From Embleya sp040605455 (lineage in GTDB: Bacteria > Actinomycetota > Actinomycetes > Streptomycetales > Streptomycetaceae): a stretch of DNA of 5,444 bases. The stretch is from contig NZ_JBEXCV010000286.1 of NCBI RefSeq assembly GCF_040605455.1, forward strand, positions 1 to 5,444. The letters run 5' to 3'. Made by a program: the position numbers and the translations under genes. Under the pieces are notes generated by a model. That model was given only the letters and a program-made list of their open reading frames with translations, did not search any database and was not told the origin of the DNA. This document shows positions 1 to 5,292 of this stretch, one piece after another (the first letter of the stretch is position 1; each line of letters starts with the position of its first letter).

Positions 1-420
1 GGGGGTGTCCGGTCCGGGCGACGCCCGCCTCGCCGGCGCGGCGGGGCCGGCGCCGGTGGTGTGTGGTGCGGTGGAGGTGTGGGTGATCTGGGCGTAGACG
101 CGGCGGTAGCGCAGCACCAGCTGCGGGGTACCCGCGGCGGCGGCGCGTACCAGGTTGCCCAGGCCCTGCCGGGCGGCGGTCATCGTGAACGCCGGCAACT
201 CCCCCTGCGCGGCCAACACATCCGGCGTGGGCGGGCCCAGCACCGCACGCACCCCGTGCGGAGCGTGGATCACCACCTGGGTGCCGTCGGCGGCGTCGGC
301 CACCACCCGCGCCCACTGCCTGCGGACCTCCTCCACCCCGAACCCCGCACCCGAACCGGCCGCACCGCGCGTGAGCCCACCCGAAGCGTCCCCGTCCGGT
401 GTGTGCTCTCCGTCGCTCAT
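1..420 (-). CDS. Phd/YefM antitoxin-like protein with two tandem Phd-like motifs (C-terminus cut off)
   Basis: The minus-strand frame starts at ATG 420-418 and stays open for 140 codons to the window edge, so the C-terminus is missing. A purine-rich GGGAAAGGG about 8 bases before the ATG can serve as ribosome-binding site, and third positions are almost all G or C. After a flexible Gly/Ser/Asp-rich N-terminus (about 1-27), residues 78-115 match the Phd/YefM antitoxin N-terminal pattern: a start like FTMTAARQGLGNLVRAA, then AGTPQLVLRYRR, i.e. helix A-R-x-x-L-G-x-L-V followed by G-T-P and a beta strand. Residues 29-62 look like a more diverged copy (VRRQWARVVADAADGTQVVI, then H-G-V-R-A-V-L). 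Phd-family proteins bind operator DNA and neutralise a partner toxin; a partner, if any, would lie left of position 1. The part after residue 116 is Ala/Pro/Thr-rich. Assignment rests on motif resemblance; it could instead be a DNA-binding protein with no toxin partner. Confidence 0.68.
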   Translation of the reverse strand, partial: MSDGEHTPDGDASGGLTRGAAGSGAGFGVEEVRRQWARVVADAADGTQVVIHAPHGVRAVLGPPTPDVLAAQGELPAFTMTAARQGLGNLVRAAAAGTPQLVLRYRRVYAQITHTSTAPHTTGAGPAAPARRASPGPDTP

Positions 421-457
421 CCGCCCGACCCTTTCCCAGCCGACACCAACACCCGCG

Positions 458-486
458 ATCCTACCGTGATCCGACGCGAGAATCGG
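458..486 (-). promoter_or_regulatory. Probable promoter for the Phd-like gene
   Basis: On the minus strand the hexamer TAGGAT (463-458) is a good actinomycete -10 box, and it lies in a locally AT-richer stretch 37 bases before the ATG at 420. That leaves a short leader carrying the ribosome-binding site. The -35 position, 17 bases further upstream, reads CCGATT and is weak, so an activator or a dispensable -35 is implied. Inference from position and hexamer only. Confidence 0.4.
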
Positions 487-734
487 CTAGAACAGTAAGG
501 AAGTCGAGTCGGAAAAGGGGGTTTCTCGCGTGGCGGGGGTGGTGTCACCGCGATGCTTCACCGAGCCGTGCGAGACATCCGTCCGGGCCGGGCCGGGAAG
601 GCACCGGCGCTCCCCGGCTTCCCCCCGCACGAAGGGAAGCGGTGACCAGGGCGCGTTCCGCCCGGCCGCCGCCGGGCGCTCGCAGCGTGCCGCGATCTCC
701 CTCCCGACCCCGTGCACCGCCGACTCGCCGGATC

Positions 735-755
735 CGATCGGGAGTCCGCCGATCG
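735..755 (-). terminator. Hairpin 3' of the small minus-strand gene
   Basis: CGATCGG (735-741) and CCGATCG (749-755) form a perfect 7-bp stem with a 7-base loop, beginning 12 bases after the stop codon of the gene at 768-1214. There is no U-run, which is common for actinomycete terminators. The position supports a terminator or 3'-end stabiliser; the short stem keeps confidence low. Confidence 0.33.
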
Positions 756-767
756 CCGGCGGCGGCG

Positions 768-1214
768 TCACCAGGCGGGTCTGGGGTCGCGCAGGTGCGG
801 CGGGGTCTGTTCGGGCAGGGCACGCGACCCGTCGTCGGTACGCAGGACGAAGCCCGGGTGCGGCGGGAACTCGAGGGTCTCCGGCGCCGGGAGATGGAAG
901 CGGCGCGTACGCGGGAGCGGGACCTCGGTCAGCACCCCGTCGTGGAGCATCCACAGGCCGAAACACTCGTCGTCGACGTCGTGCATCAACACCTGCACGC
1001 TGCCCGGGTACGGCCACGCCAAGGACTCCAGATGCCTCAACAACCCGGTCCTGCCGCTCCGGCGCGGGAACTCCGCCGCCCACCCGTATCCGCCCAACAC
1101 CTCGATCGCCTCGAACCGCCCCCGCCACGGACGACTCTCGTCGAAGCGCGTCAACGGCTCCATCACCTCGTGCGCGTGCAACGCCAACACGATGACCTCC
1201 GCGTCCATACCCAT
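768..1214 (-). CDS. Uncharacterised small actinobacterial protein (about 148 aa)
   Basis: The translation is balanced and protein-like, unlike other frames here: it begins MGMDAEVIVLALHAHEVMEP and ends with the tail LPEQTPPHLRDPRPAW. The middle contains FEAIEVLGGYGWAAEF, then LLRHLESLAWPYPGSVQVL and D-V-D-D-E-C-F-G-L-W-M, which suggests a compact alpha/beta fold rich in aromatic residues. No catalytic signature, signal peptide or membrane segment is visible. The start is uncertain: ATG at 1214 or 1208, or GTG at 1190, which has a GGAGG (1200-1196) five bases before it and would give a protein eight residues shorter. The open frame continues upstream to 1454, but that part is Arg/Pro-rich and unconvincing. 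It lies 248 bases downstream of the frameshifted gene, same strand, probably with its own transcription start. Function unknown; an intracellular soluble protein is the only inference made. Confidence 0.72.
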   Translation of the reverse strand: MGMDAEVIVLALHAHEVMEPLTRFDESRPWRGRFEAIEVLGGYGWAAEFPRRSGRTGLLRHLESLAWPYPGSVQVLMHDVDDECFGLWMLHDGVLTEVPLPRTRRFHLPAPETLEFPPHPGFVLRTDDGSRALPEQTPPHLRDPRPAW

Positions 1215-1462
1215 CCCGGGATACCACCCCACCCCCGGCACCCGACGCAACCCGATTCCCGACCCGACACCTCGAGCAGACCCCGGTCGCGCCGCGCGGA
1301 AACGCCCGGGGCGGGAGGCTGCGGATCGGGGGTCGGGAACCGCTGGGCCGATCGGCGGGCCGACATGGCGGCCGGCCGGATCCGGGGGTCCGTCGGCGCG
1401 GACCCGGGTGGACCGATGCGCCTGCGCACGCACCGCACCGGCAAATCCCGGCATGCCCGGGG

Positions 1463-1932
1463 TCAGGCCGCGCGATGCGTGTCCCCGAGACGGCGCAGTG
1501 CGTCGTCCAGGTCGGCTTGGGCACGGCCGAGCCAGGTGGTGGTGATGTCGGTACCGGCGGTGGTGTGGTCGGGGCGGCGGTGCAGACGGGGCTCCTCGCC
1601 GTGCTCGGCGGCGCGGGCGTGGGCGACGGCGTGGCTCGCGCGCGCGCGGCGGCGGCGAGTTCCTCGCCGGCCACGTCCAGGTAGGTGCGGGTGGCAGGTT
1701 GGGTGACCTTCGCGAGGTTGGCCGGGTCGGACAGGGCGCGGGCGATCGCCTCGAGGGTCCTGCCGGTCAGCTTGCGGGAGGTCAACGCCGGCGGCAGACC
1801 CGGGAGTTGCGCCAGGTGCGCGAGGGCCGTGCTCTCCACCAGGGTCAGGGAGTACGTCAGTCGTCCGAGTTTCGACAGATAGGTGTCATCGGGGAACATG
1901 CGGGCCGTTGTGCGACACCGGTCCGACGCCAT
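1463..1932 (-). pseudogene. Uncharacterised actinobacterial protein gene split by a frameshift
   Basis: The first part (1932 to about 1645) reads MASDRCRTTARMFPDDTYL, then K-L-G-R-L-T-Y-S-L-T-L-V-E-S-T-A-L-A-H-L, and on to TYLDVAGEELAAAARA. This looks largely helical and soluble. In that frame the sequence then degenerates into Pro/Thr/Ser-rich text and stays open to 487. One frame over, coding character resumes: SHAVAHARAAEHGEEPRLHR, then a segment ending WLGRAQADLDDALRRLGD and T-H-R-A-A before a TGA at 1465-1463. The junction is a (CG)6 tract. Removing one CG (or adding one base) joins the halves into about 155 residues from ATG 1932, or 144 from ATG 1899. No domain is recognised. Either the gene is truly broken, or the count of CG units is wrong in this assembly. 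An earlier start than 1932 is possible but the extension looks noncoding. Confidence 0.62.
1637..1648. repeat. (CG)6 dinucleotide tract at a frameshift site
   Basis: Six consecutive CG units sit exactly where the coding signal of the surrounding minus-strand gene changes frame. With five units the codons run GCC GCC GCC GCG CGC GCG AGC CAC GCC and both halves fuse in one frame. Short tandem repeats slip during replication and are also error-prone in sequencing of very GC-rich DNA. Confidence 0.85.
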
Positions 1933-2502
1933 CGACGCTTTCGCCCCTCGCACGGCGATTCGACCGCCCCGACGGACGGGTGCTCGTCCGCTCCTCGCCG
2001 GCCCGTTCGGTGGCACCCGAGGAGAAGGGTCACGGCCGATCCATGCCGTCCGACCCGGGTGTGGCCCGCGCGGCGTGAAGCCGGCCGTGGCCCTCGCTGC
2101 GTCACACGTCCCGGGTGAGACGCCCGGGTCGGCGCCCGGCGGCGTGGCCGAACAGTCGTGATCGCGCGGCTTCGCACCCGCACGCAACCTCGGAATCGCC
2201 CGGGCGCGATCTCGACCGGAGCTCCTCCCGGATGGGAGAATCTCGGCTTCGCATCGTGTCGGCGGTCTCCGCCCGACCGGGCTTCACGACCCCGCCTGCC
2301 CGGGGCGCCCGCCTCATGGTGGTTCCGCGCCGTCTTCGCGACGTCACCGGGCCGATCGCCGAGTCCGCACGCCGACGACGCGCCTTTCGTCGGGCAGCCG
2401 GTCCCGCGCCGTCGCGGATACCCCCATGCCGCGCCTTCACGATCCCGCACGCCGCGCTGCATCGTCACCACCGCCCGAAACCGCCCGAGAGGACCCGAGA
2501 CC
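1933..2502. other. 570-base divergent intergenic stretch, no credible gene
   Basis: This is the space between the minus-strand frameshifted gene and the plus-strand nuclease gene, so it should contain both promoters. No good -10/-35 pair is evident on either strand. Long open frames cross it, but the translations are Arg/Pro/Ala-rich and featureless. A 7-bp hairpin, CCGACGA (2372-2378) with TCGTCGG (2387-2393), is the only clear small structure. Several CCCGGG hexamers occur but are expected at this GC content. Such a long empty stretch may be the remains of a lost gene. Confidence 0.45.
2488..2493 (+). promoter_or_regulatory. Ribosome-binding site fixing the TTG start of the nuclease gene
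   Basis: AGAGGA lies nine bases before TTG at 2503-2505. The next in-frame ATG (2578) would cut through the first transmembrane helix and has no comparable site, so TTG is preferred. Confidence 0.6.
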
Positions 2503-3147
2503 TTGAGCAAGAGGAAGAAGAAGCAGGACCTGACAGCCGGCGAACTCCTCACCGTAGCCTGGGGGTTGGCGTGCCTGATGTCGACCGGTGCCACGCAGGC
2601 GCTGGGAGTCCCGAGGGTGGCCTCCTACTGGGTCGCCGCGCTGCTGTTCATATCCGGCGTCGTCCTGTTCGTGTGGTACCGGGTCGCGTCGGGGCGCCGG
2701 CCGCTGTTGCGGCGCGGGTCGACCTCGCGGGGGTCGGCTGCGGTCTCGCTCGCGGGGGTGGACGCCATGAGCGGTCGGGAGTTCGAGCACCTGGTGGCGG
2801 GCCTGTGTCGGCGGGACGGGTGTTCGCGGGTGCGGGTGTCGGGAGGCGCGGGCGACCTGGGGGCGGACGTTGTCGGTCTACTCCCCGACGGACGGCGATT
2901 CGTGGTGCAGTGCAAACGCTTCGCGGTCACCTCCAAGGTCGGCTCGCCCGACATGCAGCGCTTCCTCGGCACGGGACGTCACGTCCACGGCGCCCAGGTC
3001 CTGATCTTCGCCACCACCACCGTGTTCACCACCCCGGCCCGGAATCTCGGCGTCGCCCAGTCCGTGGTGCTGATCGACCGGGACCGCCTCGGGGCGTGGT
3101 TGTCGGGGCGCTCCGCCCTCTCGTTCGTCGGGGCCGTTCGCCGTTGA
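2503..3147 (+). CDS. Membrane-anchored Mrr-type restriction endonuclease
   Basis: The product has 214 residues. A very basic N-terminus (SKRKKK) is followed by two hydrophobic helices, about 14-35 and 42-60, then a linker carrying R65, R66, R70 and R71. By the positive-inside rule both ends face the cytoplasm. Residues 84-202 form an Mrr_cat domain (PD-(D/E)xK nuclease fold). FEHLVAGLCRR (94-104) is the usual first helix with its conserved Glu (E95), and S-G-G-A-G-D-L-G-A-D-V gives catalytic Asp (D122). RRFVVQCKR supplies the Q-x-K pair (Q136, K138), and VLIFATTTVFTTPAR is the following core strand and loop. Mrr-family enzymes cleave DNA, often modified or foreign; membrane tethering would place the nuclease where DNA enters. 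No methyltransferase or specificity subunit is next to it, so it is a solitary, possibly modification-dependent, enzyme. It appears monocistronic, with a hairpin terminator directly after its stop. Cleavage specificity cannot be read from the sequence. Confidence 0.9.
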   Translation: MSKRKKKQDLTAGELLTVAWGLACLMSTGATQALGVPRVASYWVAALLFISGVVLFVWYRVASGRRPLLRRGSTSRGSAAVSLAGVDAMSGREFEHLVAGLCRRDGCSRVRVSGGAGDLGADVVGLLPDGRRFVVQCKRFAVTSKVGSPDMQRFLGTGRHVHGAQVLIFATTTVFTTPARNLGVAQSVVLIDRDRLGAWLSGRSALSFVGAVRR

Positions 3148-3150
3148 CCA

Positions 3151-3180
3151 CCGCTTCCGCGTAGGCGCACACGGAAGCGG
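3151..3180 (+). terminator. Hairpin terminator of the nuclease gene
   Basis: CCGCTTCCG (3151-3159) and CGGAAGCGG (3172-3180) form a perfect 9-bp stem starting three bases after the TGA. Inside, GT and AC can add two more pairs after one mismatch. No U-run follows, as is usual in these genomes. Confidence 0.7.
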
Positions 3181-3192
3181 CGATCACCGGGA

Positions 3193-3221
3193 CGAACCGT
3201 ACGTCCGCGTCCGACGGTTCG
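3193..3221. repeat. Second inverted repeat after the nuclease gene
   Basis: CGAACCGT (3193-3200) and ACGGTTCG (3214-3221) are perfect 8-bp arms around a 13-base centre, only 12 bases after the first hairpin. It may be a backup terminator for the nuclease gene or an operator for the Nudix gene that begins at 3390. Arm geometry alone cannot separate these. Confidence 0.45.
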
Positions 3222-3321
3222 GCGCCCGAAGTCCGGGTCGTGACCGGCACCCGCCGGCCCGGTCGTCGGCCCGCGAACGTGGAATCCCGCCCGGGCATGG
3301 GCGTCGTGCGGGAGACTGACA

Positions 3322-3335
3322 CGGCCCTTTGGCCG
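3322..3335. repeat. Small hairpin in the Nudix upstream region
   Basis: CGGCC, four bases CTTT, then GGCCG form a short palindrome 55 bases before the Nudix start. A CTGACA (3316-3321) just before it resembles a -35 box, but no matching -10 follows at the right distance. It could be an operator or leader hairpin; weak. Confidence 0.25.
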
Positions 3336-3379
3336 CGGACTTTGCAGGCGATTTCCCGAGCGTCGGCGACCGAGCAGAT

Positions 3380-3384
3380 GGAGG
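3380..3384 (+). promoter_or_regulatory. Strong Shine-Dalgarno sequence fixing the GTG start of the Nudix gene
   Basis: GGAGG is five bases before GTG at 3390. The in-frame ATG at 3378 overlaps this site and has no Shine-Dalgarno of its own, so GTG is preferred. Confidence 0.8.
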
Positions 3385-3389
3385 AATTC

Positions 3390-3809
3390 GTGAACACACC
3401 CGCTTCCCGTAAGTGGCCGGTCTCGGTCAAGGGCGTCGTGGTCGACCGCCGCGATCGTGTGCTTTTGCTGCGTAACGATCGGCGGGAGTGGGAACTGCCG
3501 GGCGGGCGACTGGAGTCGGGTGAGGGGCCGGCCGAGTGCGTGGTGCGCGAGATCGAGGAGGAGACCGCCTGGAGGGCTCGGACCGGGCCCTTGTTGGACA
3601 CGTGGGTCTACGAACCTCTGCCCGGGCGCCACGTCCTGATCGTCACCTACGGCATCCATCTCCCGGACGCCGACGCCGCCCCGGTCCTCAGCCACGAGCA
3701 CTGCGAGCTCGGCCTGTTCACCCGCACCGAGATCCCCGGCCTGTTCATGCCCGACGGCTACAAGCGGTCCGTGACGGCATGGTTCGACCACCCCGCCCGC
3801 ACGGCCTGA
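3390..3809 (+). CDS. Nudix hydrolase
   Basis: The product has 139 residues, the usual size of a single-domain Nudix protein. The N-terminal part KGVVVDRRDRVLLLRN is the typical first strand pair. REWELPGGRLESGEG then leads into the Nudix box at 39-61, of pattern G-x5-E-x7-R-E-I-E-E-E-T-A-W. The metal-binding glutamates E54, E57 and E58 are present. The near-invariant Gly of the G-U pair at the box end is Ala (A60), and the last aliphatic position is Trp (W61). After the box, TWVYEPLPGRHVLIVTYGIH is the following sheet. Nudix enzymes hydrolyse a nucleoside diphosphate linked to another group, using Mg2+ or Mn2+; the substrate cannot be predicted here. It may be a house-cleaning or nucleotide-sugar hydrolase acting in the cytoplasm. 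It follows the nuclease gene by 242 bases with terminator-like hairpins between, so an independent promoter is likely. A strong hairpin ends the transcript at 3913-3941. Confidence 0.93.
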   Translation: MNTPASRKWPVSVKGVVVDRRDRVLLLRNDRREWELPGGRLESGEGPAECVVREIEEETAWRARTGPLLDTWVYEPLPGRHVLIVTYGIHLPDADAAPVLSHEHCELGLFTRTEIPGLFMPDGYKRSVTAWFDHPARTA

Positions 3810-3912
3810 GCACGCCGCGCACCGGTCCCGACGGGCGGGCGTGGGTGGCATGCTTCCGGGCGGCCTCGGGTCCTCGTGATCCGCCCGGGTCGTTCGCGTC
3901 CGGGCGCGGGTG

Positions 3913-3941
3913 AAGCCGGACCCGCGGGGTGGGTCCGGCTT
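3913..3941. terminator. Bidirectional intrinsic-type terminator between convergent genes
   Basis: AAGCCGGACCC (3913-3923) and GGGTCCGGCTT (3931-3941) form a perfect 11-bp stem with a 7-base loop. It sits 103 bases past the Nudix stop and 59 bases past the stop of the convergent gene at 4001, so it can serve both. The symmetric A/T ends (AA...TT) are typical of two-way terminators. Confidence 0.88.
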
Positions 3942-4000
3942 GCGATGGTGCGCGGTGTGGCCGGTGGCGGTCAGCCGGCGAGCGGCAAGCCGTTGCGGAG

Positions 4001-5059
4001 CTAGGCGGCTTCGGGGGCGAGGTAGCCCGGGGACAGGAACAGTGCGGTGAACGTCCCGGGGCCGTGGCGGCGGTCGAGCCACTCGCACAGCCTCGACACG
4101 TCGCCGGCGATCACCGTCGTCAGGATCAGCGTGTGCAGATCCTCCGCCTCGGAGCGGCCGATCTCGGTCAAAAACCGTTCGTAGCGGGCGTTCACGTTCG
4201 CCTGGTAGCGGGCCAACGAGACGAGGTACGCGTCCCGTTCGGTCGCCGCCGGGGTGGGTTCGGCGAGGAGCGTGGACAGGTCGGCGGGGTCGAGTTGCCC
4301 GGTGACGTCCCGGAACGCGATCGCGTCGCCGCAGTCGCGGGCGGTGATGTCGTGCCGGGCTGCGGCGCGGCGGGTGATCGTGCGGGCCTCGCGGTCGCAC
4401 GCCCCCTCCATCACGACGCCGATGTTGCGGGTGGTCTCGGCGCCGGCCGGGTCGGGACCGGAGTAGCTTCGCCCGCCCGCGCGCCGGAAGTTCAGCCCGT
4501 AGCGGCTGCGGACGATATCGCCGGCGTGGAGGTGGTAGTCCCGGCGGGACCCGAAGTGCAGGCAGTCGTGGGCGTAGGCGCGCAGCAGGTCGAGCACCGC
4601 GAGCGTCCCGTGGGCGGGTGCTCCCGTGTCCATGGGGCCGTAGGCGGTGATCAGGGCGCGCATCTGCACGTGTCGGTAGCCCTGATCGGGGTGGTGGAAC
4701 CCGCCGAACGCGCCCGGTCGCGTCGATGCCACCCCGACCATGACGCGGTCCCCGGGGAGCAGACGGCGCAGGCCCAGACGGGCGTAGCGGCGGCGCATGA
4801 GGTCGTGGCCGGTGCGGAAGGGCGTGGTGTCCGCGCCGCTGTCGTGCCAGTGGGCGAGGACGTGGGTGAGGGTGTGGAAGGTGTGGTCGGGGTGCTGCGC
4901 GGAGAGGGTGTCGGTGGTGCGGGCGCGGGTCAGGTCGGTGCGCAGGGGGACGGTGTCGGGGCCGGTGAGGTGTTCGTTGGGGGCGAGGAGACGGGTGGGG
5001 TGTTGCGCGCGCTGTGCGTTCGGCGGGGTCGTGCGGGCGAGGAACCCGGGGAGAGCCGT
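4001..5059 (-). CDS. Uncharacterised actinobacterial protein, 352 aa, with probable ACG start
   Basis: The stop is TAG at 4003-4001. The part after ATG 4798 is 265 residues, but coding character in this frame continues 87 codons upstream with about 94% G/C at third positions. Examples are TRLLAPNEHLTGPDTVPL and the run F-H-T-L-T-H-V-L-A-H-W-H-D-S-G-A-D. ATG 4798 has no Shine-Dalgarno and falls inside a conserved-looking stretch (RTGHDLMRRRYARLGLRR). No ATG, GTG or TTG exists upstream of it in any minus frame before 5262. ACG at 5059 has GGAGG five bases ahead and marks where the codon bias drops, so I place the start there. Notable motifs, numbered from ACG: FHHPDQGYRH (121-130), the helix LLRAYAHDCLHFGSRR with H-D-x-x-x-H-like spacing (H164, H168), and VMEGACDREA (216-225). 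These His/Asp/Glu sets could bind a metal, but this is conjecture. It has no signal peptide or membrane segment, so it is likely cytoplasmic. No family is recognised. The promoter and operator at 5263-5297 probably drive it. Confidence 0.75.
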   Translation of the reverse strand, partial: TALPGFLARTTPPNAQRAQHPTRLLAPNEHLTGPDTVPLRTDLTRARTTDTLSAQHPDHTFHTLTHVLAHWHDSGADTTPFRTGHDLMRRRYARLGLRRLLPGDRVMVGVASTRPGAFGGFHHPDQGYRHVQMRALITAYGPMDTGAPAHGTLAVLDLLRAYAHDCLHFGSRRDYHLHAGDIVRSRYGLNFRRAGGRSYSGPDPAGAETTRNIGVVMEGACDREARTITRRAAARHDITARDCGDAIAFRDVTGQLDPADLSTLLAEPTPAATERDAYLVSLARYQANVNARYERFLTEIGRSEAEDLHTLILTTVIAGDVSRLCEWLDRRHGPGTFTALFLSPGYLAPEAA

Positions 5060-5064
5060 CGGTG

Positions 5065-5069
5065 CCTCC
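5065..5069 (-). promoter_or_regulatory. Shine-Dalgarno sequence for the ACG-start gene
   Basis: GGAGG on the minus strand lies five bases before ACG (5059-5057), an ideal spacing. It is the main reason for placing the start there. Had the ACG been ATG, this would be an ordinary start site. Confidence 0.55.
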
Positions 5070-5262
5070 GGAAGGATGCTCGAACGGGCCGATCTGGGCG
5101 AGCGGCCGGTGGCCTCGGATGCCGCCGTGAGGCGGGCGTGGGACGCCGGCGGGCCGGGCGGGAGCCGTTTCGTGATCTGCGGTTGCCCGGGTGGTGCCGT
5201 TCGAACGGTCAGGACGCGCGCGATGCTGAGGCGCGGTTCGCGCCGTGTGTGACCGTATGCCC

Positions 5263-5292
5263 ATAATACGCTTATCTCTTGCGCTTGCGCAA
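5263..5292 (-). promoter_or_regulatory. Sigma70-type promoter firing leftward
   Basis: On the minus strand TTGCGC (5292-5287) and TATTAT (5268-5263) are separated by 18 bases, within the most AT-rich patch of the window. Transcription would begin near 5256 and give a leader of about 200 bases before the ACG at 5059. Five of six -10 bases match TATAAT; the -35 matches at TTG and less well after. Confidence 0.55.

Larger units (their letters stand above)
421..767. other. 347-base intergenic stretch, no credible gene
   Basis: This stretch lies between the Phd-like gene and the small gene at 768-1214. Frames here are open on both strands but give Arg/Pro/Gly-rich translations without domain character, as expected of GC-rich noncoding DNA. 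It holds the promoter at 458-486 and a hairpin just after the upstream gene (735-755). It also has three related hexamers: GGGAAG at 595-600, CTTCCC at 618-623 and GGGAAG at 634-639. The middle one can pair with either flank, giving two mutually exclusive hairpins. The 480-530 stretch is relatively AT-rich. Confidence 0.5.

Noticed and set aside
1215..1454. N-terminal extension of the small gene to ATG 1454
   Set aside because: The added 80 residues are Arg/Pro/Ala-rich with no motif, and better start sites exist at 1214, 1208 and 1190.
2054..2129. Repeated CCCGGGT at 2054, 2110 and 2123
   Set aside because: Six- and seven-base GC-only repeats are expected by chance here; spacing is irregular and there is no shared longer core.
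487..2187. A minus-strand reading frame open for about 1.7 kb
   Set aside because: Only the stretch 1932 to about 1645 has protein-like composition. The remainder overlaps the better gene at 768-1214 in another frame and is Pro/Arg/Thr-rich text typical of GC-rich shadow frames.
3929..5266. A long plus-strand open frame rich in Gly, Val and Glu
   Set aside because: It is antisense to the gene at 4001-5059 over its whole length; the Val/Gly-rich composition is the mirror image of that gene's GAC/CAC/ACC codons.
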